A stretch of 64,000 nucleotides of DNA. Origin: an uncultured Alphaproteobacteria bacterium. Its GTDB lineage: Bacteria > Pseudomonadota > Alphaproteobacteria > HIMB59. Where the stretch lies: contig CACGPU010000007.1 in assembly GCA_902575065.1 (NCBI GenBank), positions 1 to 64,000 of the forward strand. The letters run 5' to 3'. Position 1 is the stretch's first letter. The number at the start of each line of letters is the position of its first letter. The notes beneath the pieces are model-generated. The model was not told the DNA's origin, did no database searches, and saw only the letters and a program-made list of their open reading frames with translations. Shown piece by piece: positions 36,384 through 44,889 of this stretch. The position numbers were made by a program, and so were the translations under genes.

Positions 36384-37423
36384 GAGTACTGTCCAATTAC
36401 CTCGGAGATGCTTCTAAATCCTTGTTGTTGAATTAAATTTATCAAATCATAAGTCATTTTTTTTACATGGTAAGGACCTTCATATGTAAAGCTACTATAA
36501 ATCTGAATTAATGAAGCACCTAATTTCATTTTAGTTAAGATATCATTAGCATCAAAAATACCCCCTACTCCTATAATTTTAATTTTTCCTGATGTCAGAG
36601 TATAAAAATCTCTTATTAATTCATTTGATTTAAGGAATAATGGCCTACCACTTACCCCTCCCTCTAACTTTTCATTAACCATTGATTTATTAATTGTTGT
36701 GTTAGTCAGTATTAGCCCATCCACATCGTTTGCCAGTGAAATCAATGAAATATCCTTTTTATCCTGATCAGAAATATCTGGTGATATTTTGAATAAAATA
36801 GGGATTTTTGAGTTATTCTCATCTCTTAGCCTATGGATATTTGTAACGATCTTTTCAAAATTTTGAGATTTAAGATTATCTCTCAATCCAGGTGTATTTG
36901 GTGAAGATAAATTGATCACAATGTAATCGCCAAGTCTATACAGTCTATCGAAAAGCTTTTTGAGATCATCTAAAATTTCTACGGTATCCTTATTATTACC
37001 GATGTTTATACCAATGATTTTATCTTGGAAGTTTTCTTTTAGGTTTGAGTTATTGATATTTCTTTCAAATACATCCATGCCTTTATTATTAAACCCTAAA
37101 GAATTTATTAATGCTTTTTGAGCAGGAAACCTATGAATTCTGGGTTTTGAGTTGCCTTTTTGAGGCAAAGGAGTCACTGTTCCCAACTCAGTAAAACTAA
37201 ATCCTAAATTTAATATTGGATTTATCACCTCTGCATTTTTGTCAAAACCTGCCGATAACCCAATAGGAGTTTTGAAAGTTCTACCCCATATTGTTTGTTC
37301 AAGGATTTCTGTATTTTTACAAATAATTTTTGGATAAATGCCTAATTTGAGAGCTTTTATAGATATATTATGTGATAATTCTGGATCTAGCTTTTTGAGA
37401 ATACGATGAGCTAAATTATACAT
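36380..37423 (-). CDS. pyrD: dihydroorotate dehydrogenase (quinone)
   Basis: PyrD oxidises dihydroorotate to orotate, reducing membrane quinone. The 347-residue class 2 enzyme has an N-terminal membrane-associating helix pair, PIGLSAGFDKNAE, LINSLGFNNKGMD, the catalytic-Ser segment VINLSSPNTPGLR, GRPLF, and the FMN-phosphate site GVGGIFDANDI. All class 2 landmarks are present. It overlaps lysS by 8 bases. pyrC lies in the same window near 45 kb, so two pyrimidine genes are seen, but not in one operon. Confidence 0.95.
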   Translation of the reverse strand: MYNLAHRILKKLDPELSHNISIKALKLGIYPKIICKNTEILEQTIWGRTFKTPIGLSAGFDKNAEVINPILNLGFSFTELGTVTPLPQKGNSKPRIHRFPAQKALINSLGFNNKGMDVFERNINNSNLKENFQDKIIGINIGNNKDTVEILDDLKKLFDRLYRLGDYIVINLSSPNTPGLRDNLKSQNFEKIVTNIHRLRDENNSKIPILFKISPDISDQDKKDISLISLANDVDGLILTNTTINKSMVNEKLEGGVSGRPLFLKSNELIRDFYTLTSGKIKIIGVGGIFDANDILTKMKLGASLIQIYSSFTYEGPYHVKKMTYDLINLIQQQGFRSISEVIGQYS

Positions 37424-38963
37424 TTAGCTTCGAGTTGAACAACTCCAGAGTTTTATCTTTTGTATAAATTTTAGTAAATGAGCCCAATCTTGGTCCATTC
37501 TCTTGACCAAAAACAACTTGATAAATGAGTTTAAAAAATTCCTTAATATTCTCTTTATAGACAGAATTTTTTCCGACACTAAAAATAGCAGTTTGAAATT
37601 CATCTGCATCAGCCGAAGACTCTACTTCTTTTAATTTAGACACAACTTCTTTAAGTATAATTAATTCTTCAGAATTTGGAATTTTAAAGTTTAAATTTGG
37701 TTGTATAAAATCCCTAAAATAATTAATACCACAATCAATCATTCTATTAATAAGTTCAGTTTCCGCTTTGCTAAAATTAGATTGATAATTTTTTATTAAA
37801 CCAAAAATCACATTAGGGTCCTCCGACTTGCAAACTGATATAATATTTAGGATTAAACTATAATTAATTTTTGATTTATATGATGGATTTTCAGCTTTAT
37901 GAATATGCCAAGCAGGGTTATCTGGATTTAGATCATCGGACTCTAATTTATTAACGTGCGTTAAATATTCATCGGTGTTTTTAGGTATTACATCAAAATA
38001 GAGTTTCTTTGCAGTTGTTGGTCTCTGATACATAAACATGGCCAAACTCTCTTCAATAGAGTATTTAAGCCAATCATCGATGCTTATACCATTGCCTTTT
38101 GACTTACTAATTTTTTCAGCATTTTCATCAAGAAATAGTTCATAAATTAAATTTTCAGGAGGCTTAGAACCGATTATCTTACATATCTTTGATGATAGGG
38201 TATAACTCTCTGTTAAATCTTTACCACACATTTCATAATCTACACCAAAAGCAGCCCACCTCATTGCCCAATCAACTTTCCATTGAAGTTTGCAATTGCC
38301 ATCTAAAACTGATTTAGATTTCAATACACCGTCCTCATAATATGAAACAGTAAATTCTTCATTATTAATTTCTTCAATTGGAACTTGCAATATTTTACCA
38401 GTTATTTCACTAATTGGAAAAAATGGACTATAAGATTTTCTTCTTTCTTCACCAAGTGTCGGAAGAACTACATTAATAATTTCATCATAATTTTTTATAA
38501 TTTTCTTTATTGTTTCATTGAACAATCCTGATTTATAAGCATCTGTTGAACTTTGAAAAGAAAAAGGCAAATTAAATCTATTTAAAAAATCTTTAAGTTT
38601 TGAATTATTATGTTCACCAAAACTCTTAAACAACTCAAAAGGATCTGGGACGGATGTCAAAGGGTAATCAAGGTAGTTAGATAATTTTTCTTTGTTCGGG
38701 ATGTTATCAGGGACTTTTCTAAAGCCATCCATATCATCAGAAAATGCTATGAGGTCAGTCTCTTTACCAGTCAATTTTTCATAACAAAATCTTACCATAT
38801 TTGTCCTAAGCACTTCCCCAAAAGTACCTATATGAGGTAAGCCGGATGGGCCGTACCCAGTTTCAAAGATTATTTTGTCTTTGGTATTATTTTTTTCAAA
38901 GCGTTTTATAATTTTTTTTGCTTCATTAAATGGCCAGGATTTGTATGAGTTATAATCAGTCAA
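37416..38963 (-). CDS. lysS: lysyl-tRNA synthetase, class I
   Basis: A class I LysRS of 515 residues, the form used by most Alphaproteobacteria and many archaea. The HIGH-like motif is HIGT at 44-47 in GPSGLPHIGTFGE, and the KMSKS-like motif is KISKSKG at 284-290. Two Cys-containing segments between them are not zinc-ribbon-like. The C-terminal helical domain fits the family. It begins with TTG in a TTGA overlap with the ferredoxin gene and runs into pyrD by 8 bases. Confidence 0.95.
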   Translation of the reverse strand: MTDYNSYKSWPFNEAKKIIKRFEKNNTKDKIIFETGYGPSGLPHIGTFGEVLRTNMVRFCYEKLTGKETDLIAFSDDMDGFRKVPDNIPNKEKLSNYLDYPLTSVPDPFELFKSFGEHNNSKLKDFLNRFNLPFSFQSSTDAYKSGLFNETIKKIIKNYDEIINVVLPTLGEERRKSYSPFFPISEITGKILQVPIEEINNEEFTVSYYEDGVLKSKSVLDGNCKLQWKVDWAMRWAAFGVDYEMCGKDLTESYTLSSKICKIIGSKPPENLIYELFLDENAEKISKSKGNGISIDDWLKYSIEESLAMFMYQRPTTAKKLYFDVIPKNTDEYLTHVNKLESDDLNPDNPAWHIHKAENPSYKSKINYSLILNIISVCKSEDPNVIFGLIKNYQSNFSKAETELINRMIDCGINYFRDFIQPNLNFKIPNSEELIILKEVVSKLKEVESSADADEFQTAIFSVGKNSVYKENIKEFFKLIYQVVFGQENGPRLGSFTKIYTKDKTLELFNSKLNV

Positions 38964-39277
38964 AATTTAGGTGCTAATGTTAGAGTAATACCATTGAGCT
39001 CTTCTGTAAATGGAATTTGACATGAGAGTCTTGAATTTTTTTTTATATCCATAGCTTGGTCAAGCATAGATTCCTCATCGTCATCAGCTTTTGATATTTT
39101 TTCTAACCAATTTTCATCGACATAACAATGGCAGGTAGCACAAGCACAACAACCCCCACATATAGCTTCAATATCTAATCCAGCGTCTCTAATAATCTCC
39201 ATTATTGAAAAACCAACTGTTGCTTCAATTTTATGAGGTAAACCCTCATGATCTATAACGTTAATATGATATGTCAT
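38960..39277 (-). CDS. [2Fe-2S] ferredoxin
   Basis: The 105-residue protein is an adrenodoxin/FdxB-type ferredoxin. The cluster ligands are C40, C46 and C49 in ICGGCCACATCHCYVD plus C86 in LSCQIPF. Two extra cysteines (43, 44) lie in the loop, where many relatives have Ala. Alphaproteobacterial members supply electrons to P450s, Fe-S assembly or heme A synthesis. The divergent neighbour ctaA, which encodes heme A synthase, fits the last role, since mitochondrial Cox15 works with a ferredoxin. It opens the lysS-pyrD-HAD unit. Confidence 0.93.
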   Translation of the reverse strand: MTYHINVIDHEGLPHKIEATVGFSIMEIIRDAGLDIEAICGGCCACATCHCYVDENWLEKISKADDDEESMLDQAMDIKKNSRLSCQIPFTEELNGITLTLAPKF

Positions 39278-39385
39278 TTTGAAATTTTTAAATATTTAGA
39301 CTATAAGATCTATCAGTTAGACAGGCTTAATGCGACTAAAATTAATATACTAAATATATTCTAAAAAATTATAAATTTAGATTAG
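39278..39385. promoter_or_regulatory. divergent promoter region between ferredoxin and ctaA
   Basis: This 108-base gap, the longest gene-free stretch in the window, separates the divergent ferredoxin and ctaA starts. It is AT-rich and contains TATACT at 39346-39351, a possible -10 element for ctaA about 35 bases before its ATG. I found no convincing -35, operator palindrome, riboswitch-like pairing or small reading frame. It must contain the start sites for both directions. Confidence 0.4.
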
Positions 39386-40405
39386 ATGAATAAATCCGAG
39401 AATTTTCAGATAAGTCTTTGGCTTGTAAGTCTCATGTCAATTATATTGCTGATGATCATTGTTGGTGGTTTGACAAGATTAACTGAGTCTGGTTTGTCCA
39501 TGGTTGATTGGAGATTATTTATGGGAACAATACCCCCTTTATCCCATGGAGATTGGTTAAAAGTTTTTGAAGACTATAAGCAATATCCTGAATATCAAAT
39601 AAAAAATATAAACATGACATTATCAGAGTTTAAATACATCTTTTGGTGGGAATATGGACATAGAGTATTGGGAAGACTAATAGGAATTATTTTTATCATC
39701 CCTTTTATTTACTTTGCTTTGAAAAAATACTTTTCTAATGAAGAGTTATACTCATATTCATTCCTTCTTTTTCTTGGAGGGGCACAAGGTATTATCGGAT
39801 GGTGGATGGTAAAAAGTGGATTAGATGTTAATCCATACGTTAGCCATTTAAGACTTGCCGTTCACTTAATTATAGCTCAAATAATTCTCTCTTTAATTGC
39901 TTATCTTTTCTTGAAAAGGCTTGATATTGGAATTTATAAAAATAATTTTAGCTCACATAAAACTTTTTTTATTTTTTTTAATATAATAATTTTTTTTACA
40001 GTAATTTACGGTGCTTTTATGGCTGGTTTAGATGCTGGAAAATCATTTAATACTTGGCCCAAAATGGGAGATAATTACATTCCTGAAAATTTAATTTTTA
40101 TTGAGGATCGACTTTTTGGTTTTTTTGATAACAGTGTCTTCATACATTTTTTTCATAGAGCCTTAGCTTATTTATCATTTTTAACAATTCTTTATATGTG
40201 CTTTAAACATTTTAAGGGAATTGAAAATAAATATCAAAAAATCCATTTCCTGATTGTGCTATTTCTAGTTTTAATTCAGTTATTTATTGGTGTTTTTGTT
40301 GTTTTGAGTAATGTTCAAGTCTCTTTGGGTTCTATCCATCAAATAATAGGCACTTTATTGTTTGTATCAGCTACTTGTTATAGCCTTCAAATACTTAAGA
40401 ATTAA
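39386..40405 (+). CDS. ctaA: heme A synthase (COX15/CtaA type 2)
   Basis: CtaA oxidises heme O to heme A for aa3-type cytochrome oxidase. The 339-residue protein has about eight membrane helices and the conserved histidines in EYGHRVLGR, SHLRLAVH, FFHRALAYL and SIHQIIG that ligate the two hemes. The GGLTRLTESGLSMVDW motif after the first helix and the GLDAGKSFNTWPKMGD segment are typical of the alphaproteobacterial and mitochondrial form, without the Cys pair of the Bacillus type. Confidence 0.96.
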   Translation: MNKSENFQISLWLVSLMSIILLMIIVGGLTRLTESGLSMVDWRLFMGTIPPLSHGDWLKVFEDYKQYPEYQIKNINMTLSEFKYIFWWEYGHRVLGRLIGIIFIIPFIYFALKKYFSNEELYSYSFLLFLGGAQGIIGWWMVKSGLDVNPYVSHLRLAVHLIIAQIILSLIAYLFLKRLDIGIYKNNFSSHKTFFIFFNIIIFFTVIYGAFMAGLDAGKSFNTWPKMGDNYIPENLIFIEDRLFGFFDNSVFIHFFHRALAYLSFLTILYMCFKHFKGIENKYQKIHFLIVLFLVLIQLFIGVFVVLSNVQVSLGSIHQIIGTLLFVSATCYSLQILKN

Positions 40406-40437
40406 ATCTAATTAGGGTTACATTTTGTATAAACTGC

Positions 40438-41139
40438 ATGGGTAAAATTCTAGTTATTGGTGCAAATGGTTCTGTTGGCAAATCATGTGTTAACAACCTA
40501 AAAAATGATAATGATTTAGTGCTAATATCAAGAAGCGAATTTGATAGTGATGTTGAAGGTAATTTTGAAAAAAATGTTCTAGATATTAATGATTACACGA
40601 ATACAGAAAGTTTCATAAAATCAATTAACTACGAAATATCTGGCATAATCTTTGCCATTGGCTCGATAAACTTAAAACCTTTCTCAAGCACCTCTGTTGA
40701 TGATTTTAAAAAAATAATGGATGATAATTTTTATAATATCGTTCATTTCCTCAATCATTGCATAACTAAGATGTCGGATTCATCTTCAGTAGTATTTTTT
40801 TCATCAATAGCAGCTGTTAGAGGTTTTAAAAATCATACAGCAATCTCCTCTGCAAAAAGTGCATTAATTGGTTTATCAAATTCTTTAGCCGCAGACTATG
40901 CTCCGAAGATAAGATTTAATACAATATCTCCTAGCCTATCTTTTTCCAAAATGTCAAATTTTATGGTTTCTAATGAAAAGGTTGCTGAAGGAATTGGAAA
41001 ACTTCACCCTATGTCAAGACTTGGAACAGGTGATGACATAGGTAATTTGGCTTCTTTCTTGGTATCTAAAAAATCATCATGGATTACAGGACAAAACTTC
41101 CAACTTGATGGTGGAAGATCAACTTTAATCACAAAATAA
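40438..41139 (+). CDS. SDR-fold protein lacking the catalytic tyrosine
   Basis: The 233-residue protein has the short-chain dehydrogenase fold: a nucleotide-binding start VIGANGSVGKS (IGxxxSxG in place of TGxxxGxG), a catalytic-Ser region FFSSIAAVRG, and the C-terminal RLGTGDDIGNLASFL...ITGQNFQLDGG pattern. The YxxxK motif is altered, however: the segment NHTAISSAKSAL puts Ile136 where the catalytic Tyr should be, with Lys140 kept. It is therefore unlikely to be a normal oxidoreductase. It lies 10 bases before the photolyase gene on the same strand, so a partnership is possible. Confidence 0.8.
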   Translation: MGKILVIGANGSVGKSCVNNLKNDNDLVLISRSEFDSDVEGNFEKNVLDINDYTNTESFIKSINYEISGIIFAIGSINLKPFSSTSVDDFKKIMDDNFYNIVHFLNHCITKMSDSSSVVFFSSIAAVRGFKNHTAISSAKSALIGLSNSLAADYAPKIRFNTISPSLSFSKMSNFMVSNEKVAEGIGKLHPMSRLGTGDDIGNLASFLVSKKSSWITGQNFQLDGGRSTLITK

Positions 41140-41149
41140 TAAAAACAAA

Positions 41150-42637
41150 ATGAAGGGATGCTTTGTAGTTCTTGGAAATCAACTATTTGATAAGAAGTAC
41201 TTAACAGAATTTAAAAACTCATGTGATTTTTTTATACAAGAGGATATGGGCCTTTGTAGTTATTTTAAACATCACAAACAAAAAATTTATTATTTTTTGG
41301 CATCAATGAGGGAATACAGGGACTATCTAAAAAAAAATAATTTTAGAGTAAATTATATTTCTCTTGATAAAAATATTTCTAATTTCAAAGACTATTTTGC
41401 TGGTCTAAAAAGCTTCTTAAGTAAAAAAAATATTTCTAAAATTAATATCTTCGAAATAGAAGACTTAGAATTCAGAATTAAATTTGAGCAATTTTGTAAA
41501 AATAGCAAAATTGAACTAATTTTTCATAAATCTCCTATGTTCCTTGTTAGTAGAACCGATTATAAAGATATGGTTACTACAAAAAAACCTCAACTTGCTA
41601 ATTTTTATAGCAATGTTCGGAAAAGTTTTCAAATATTTGTAAAAGACAATAAACCTATTGGAGATAAGTGGAGTTTCGATGAGGATAATAGAAAAAGAGT
41701 TCCTAAAGGTTATCAAGGTCCTAAATCTTATACATTTGAGTCAAAATATTTTGAGGAAATAAAAAAATTAATTGATAAATTTTTTTCAAAACACTTTGGA
41801 AATTTGGAAAAGAAAATAATATTTCCAATGAACTTTAAAGACTCATCTAAAGTTCTTGATAATTTTATTAGCAGTAAACTTGAAAACTTTGGACATTACG
41901 AAGATTTTGTGAGCACCAATGATCCATACATTAATCATAGCATAATTAGTGCACCATTAAATATAGGTTTAATAACACCAGAACAAGTGCTCAATAAATT
42001 GAGCTCTTTTTCATATACTAAAGTTGGCATCAATAATTACGAAGGGTTTATTAGACAAGTCTTTGGTTGGAGAGAATTTATGAGATACTTAAATATTCAC
42101 TATTATAAAGATTTTAATAAAGGTAACTTTTTTGGAAATGACAGAAAATTAACAAAACATTGGTATGAGGGTACAACAAACATTCCTATTTTAAATGACA
42201 TGATATTAAATTTAAAAAAAAGTGGATATGTTCACCATATCCCAAGATTGATGATAATTAGTAATATAATGAACTTAGCTGGATTAAAGCCATCTGAAGT
42301 TTATAAATGGTTTATGGAGACATTCATTGACTCATCTGATTGGGTTATGACACCAAATGTCTATGGAATGGGGATGTTTAGCGATGGAGGTATTTTTGCA
42401 ACAAAACCATATTTATGCGGTTCAAATTACTTACTAAAGATGAGTAATTATAGTCGGGGAGATTGGACACAAACATTAGATGGTTTATATTGGAATTTTA
42501 TATATAAAAATAAAAATTATTTTAAAACTAATCAGAGACTCTCTATGATGTACTATACTGTAAATAAAATGGACAAGTCTAAAATTAGTACTCATATATC
42601 TAATGCAAAAAAATTCATCAAAGAATACACAAGATAG
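41150..42637 (+). CDS. photolyase-related protein (bacterial (6-4) type) without Fe-S ligands
   Basis: A 495-residue member of the photolyase-related family (PhrB-like), which repairs (6-4) photoproducts with FAD and light. The N-terminal antenna domain starts VVLGNQLF. The C-terminal FAD domain has YEGFIRQVFGWREFMR, GYVHHIPRLM and WVMTPNVYGMGMFSDGG. In the family four cysteines hold a [4Fe-4S] cluster near the end. Here the cluster region reads NYSRGDWTQTLDGLYWNF (about 433-450), and the only cysteine after residue 120 is C423. It lies between two SDR genes and may be an iron-free variant. Confidence 0.88.
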   Translation: MKGCFVVLGNQLFDKKYLTEFKNSCDFFIQEDMGLCSYFKHHKQKIYYFLASMREYRDYLKKNNFRVNYISLDKNISNFKDYFAGLKSFLSKKNISKINIFEIEDLEFRIKFEQFCKNSKIELIFHKSPMFLVSRTDYKDMVTTKKPQLANFYSNVRKSFQIFVKDNKPIGDKWSFDEDNRKRVPKGYQGPKSYTFESKYFEEIKKLIDKFFSKHFGNLEKKIIFPMNFKDSSKVLDNFISSKLENFGHYEDFVSTNDPYINHSIISAPLNIGLITPEQVLNKLSSFSYTKVGINNYEGFIRQVFGWREFMRYLNIHYYKDFNKGNFFGNDRKLTKHWYEGTTNIPILNDMILNLKKSGYVHHIPRLMIISNIMNLAGLKPSEVYKWFMETFIDSSDWVMTPNVYGMGMFSDGGIFATKPYLCGSNYLLKMSNYSRGDWTQTLDGLYWNFIYKNKNYFKTNQRLSMMYYTVNKMDKSKISTHISNAKKFIKEYTR

Positions 42638-43373
42638 AGTAGTTTTTATAACAGGTGCTAGTAGTGGGATTGGCTACGCACTATGTGAAGAGTATCTCAG
42701 ACAAGGCTGGAATGTGATAGGCTTAGCAAGAGATGATACCAAAATACAAAATGAAACAATTGATAATCCAAAATTTGAGTTTGTAAAAACAGATTTATCA
42801 AATTTTGACTCAAGTAAGCTAATTATAGATGAGGTATTTAAAAAAAATGCAAATATTAGTACATTTATTTTAAATGCGGGTATTTATATCCCCGATAGTC
42901 TAAATGATTTTAACTTTGAAAATGCAAAGGCAACTTTTGATACCAACGTTTTAAGTATTTATTTATCAATAGAGCTAATAAAAAAAAATTTCGAGCTAAA
43001 TTCAAATTATACCTTGGCAATAATGTCCTCCACAGCTGGATATAAGGGTCTCCCAAAATCTATTTTATACGGACCCTCAAAAGCGGCTTTAATTAATCTA
43101 GCCGAGGCTATAAAATCTGAAATGCATGATAATCTCAATGTAAAACTTATCTGTCCAGGATTTGTAGAAACTCCTGCTACAAAAGTAAATTCATTTAAAA
43201 TGCCATATTTAATGTCACCCAAAGATGCAGCTAGGATTATTTATAGTAAAATATATAAAAAAGGTTTTGAAATATCCTTCCCTTTTCCTTTTAATTCTAT
43301 AATGAAATTTGGTAAAGTATTGCCTTATAAACTTTACTTCAAAATCACTGAAAAAAAGTTTTCAAAAAAATGA
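42603..43373 (+). CDS. short-chain dehydrogenase/reductase (classical SDR)
   Basis: The 256-residue protein has the intact SDR motifs: TGASSGIG at 17-24, LNAGIY near 90-95, S142/S143 in MSSTAG, and Y156-xxx-K160 in LYGPSKAAL. The preceding photolyase ends inside it, with a 35-base overlap if the first ATG is right. It ends 4 bases into purE. The substrate is unknown. The position beside the photolyase and the catalytically damaged SDR at 40438 suggests that the three are co-expressed. Confidence 0.88.
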   Translation: MQKNSSKNTQDRVVFITGASSGIGYALCEEYLRQGWNVIGLARDDTKIQNETIDNPKFEFVKTDLSNFDSSKLIIDEVFKKNANISTFILNAGIYIPDSLNDFNFENAKATFDTNVLSIYLSIELIKKNFELNSNYTLAIMSSTAGYKGLPKSILYGPSKAALINLAEAIKSEMHDNLNVKLICPGFVETPATKVNSFKMPYLMSPKDAARIIYSKIYKKGFEISFPFPFNSIMKFGKVLPYKLYFKITEKKFSKK

Positions 43374-43858
43374 AAATATCTATCCCTAAAATCTCAATAG
43401 TAATGGGAAGCCAAAGCGATTGGTCCACACTTAGGCATACGGGTAAAATTCTAAAAGAATTAAAGATTGTCCATGAAAAAAAAATAGTTTCAGCTCACAG
43501 AACTCCCAAAAGACTCTATGAGTATGCTGAACAAGCTTATGACAGAGGTATTAAGATTATTATTGCTGGAGCTGGTGGGTCTGCTCATTTACCAGGCATG
43601 ATAGCAGCTATAACTCATATTCCAGTAATCGGGGTACCAATTGAGTCAAAAACACTAAAAGGCTTAGATAGTTTACTTTCAATAGCTCAGATGCCTTTTG
43701 GCATTCCAGTTGGAACTGTGGCTATTGGTGAAAATGGAGCCAAAAATGCTGCATTATATGCAGCTTCAATTATTAGTAATTATGACCCCAATATTGAAAG
43801 AAGTTTAGTAAAATGGAGACTGGCTCAAACAAAAAAAGTTAAAAAGACACCTAGATAA
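43370..43858 (+). CDS. purE: N5-carboxyaminoimidazole ribonucleotide mutase
   Basis: PurE class I rearranges N5-CAIR to CAIR in purine synthesis. The 162 residues have the PurE signature GSQSDW near the start, SAHRTPKRL, and the conserved AGAGGSAHLPGMIAA loop with the catalytic His. purK follows through a TAATG junction, the standard pairing. Upstream it overlaps the SDR gene by 4 bases (ATGA), which ties the purine genes to the photolyase cluster at least transcriptionally. Confidence 0.96.
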   Translation: MKISIPKISIVMGSQSDWSTLRHTGKILKELKIVHEKKIVSAHRTPKRLYEYAEQAYDRGIKIIIAGAGGSAHLPGMIAAITHIPVIGVPIESKTLKGLDSLLSIAQMPFGIPVGTVAIGENGAKNAALYAASIISNYDPNIERSLVKWRLAQTKKVKKTPR

Positions 43859-44889
43859 TGATCATCGGTATCTTAGGTGGAGGTCAATTAGGTATGATGT
43901 TATGCCAAGTGGCTAGTAAATTAAATATTCAAACTTTTATATACTCTGATACTGATGACTCCCCAGCAATTAAATATGCAAATCACTTCTTAATAAAAAA
44001 GTATGATGATTTTCACGAGATAGATAATTTTATTAAAAAATGTGATTTTGTGACTTATGAGTTTGAAAATATCCCTTTTAAAACTTTATCATATATTGAA
44101 CAAAAGATTAAAATTTCACCTAGTTCTGAAATTAATCAAATTATTCAAGATCGATTAACTGAAAAAAATTATGTAAATAAGATTAATATCCCTACTGTTC
44201 CCTATATGGAAATTAACAATACAGTTGATTTAAAATCAGTTGATCCTAAATTTTTTCCTGCAATATTGAAGACTCGCAAACTTGGATATGATGGTAAAGG
44301 CCAAATAGTAATTAATAGTTATAAAGATATATCTGACATACCAAATAATGAGTATATTTTGGAAAAAAAAATTAATTTACAACAAGAAATCTCTATCATT
44401 GCTGTCAGGTATAAAGATGGTACTATTTTTACCTATCAACCAATTGAAAATATTCATAAAAATCAAATTCTTTTCAAATCATTTTCACCAGCTAACTCAG
44501 AGAAATTGATCATTAAAGAAGCGACAAATCATGCTTATAATTTTGCAGAAAAAATAAGCTATGTTGGAACTTTTTGTTTAGAATTTTTTATAAATGAAGA
44601 AAAAAAATTATTATTAAATGAAATAGCTCCCAGAGTTCACAACTCAGGACATTTAACAATTGAGTCATACAATGTTAGTCAATTTGAGTCTCATATCAGA
44701 TCTGTATGTGATCTTGAAAAGGCAGAGCCTTCATTAAAATCTAAGTCTGAAATGATAAATATTCTAGGGGACGATATTTATAACTATCGTGGGAAATCAT
44801 TCAAAGAAAATGAATATTTTCATGATTATCACAAAAAAGAGTCCAAAACTGGCAGAAAAATGGGCCATTTTACAAAAGTTCTAATCTAG
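43858..44889 (+). CDS. purK: N5-carboxyaminoimidazole ribonucleotide synthase
   Basis: PurK makes N5-CAIR from AIR, ATP and bicarbonate. The 343-residue ATP-grasp protein has IGILGGGQLGMMLCQ at the start, LKTRKLGYDGKGQ in the ATP-binding domain, and NEIAPRVHNSGHLTIES with the metal-binding residues. The TAG stop shares the tetramer CTAG with the pyrC stop on the other strand. Pairing with purE is exact. Confidence 0.96.
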   Translation: MIIGILGGGQLGMMLCQVASKLNIQTFIYSDTDDSPAIKYANHFLIKKYDDFHEIDNFIKKCDFVTYEFENIPFKTLSYIEQKIKISPSSEINQIIQDRLTEKNYVNKINIPTVPYMEINNTVDLKSVDPKFFPAILKTRKLGYDGKGQIVINSYKDISDIPNNEYILEKKINLQQEISIIAVRYKDGTIFTYQPIENIHKNQILFKSFSPANSEKLIIKEATNHAYNFAEKISYVGTFCLEFFINEEKKLLLNEIAPRVHNSGHLTIESYNVSQFESHIRSVCDLEKAEPSLKSKSEMINILGDDIYNYRGKSFKENEYFHDYHKKESKTGRKMGHFTKVLI

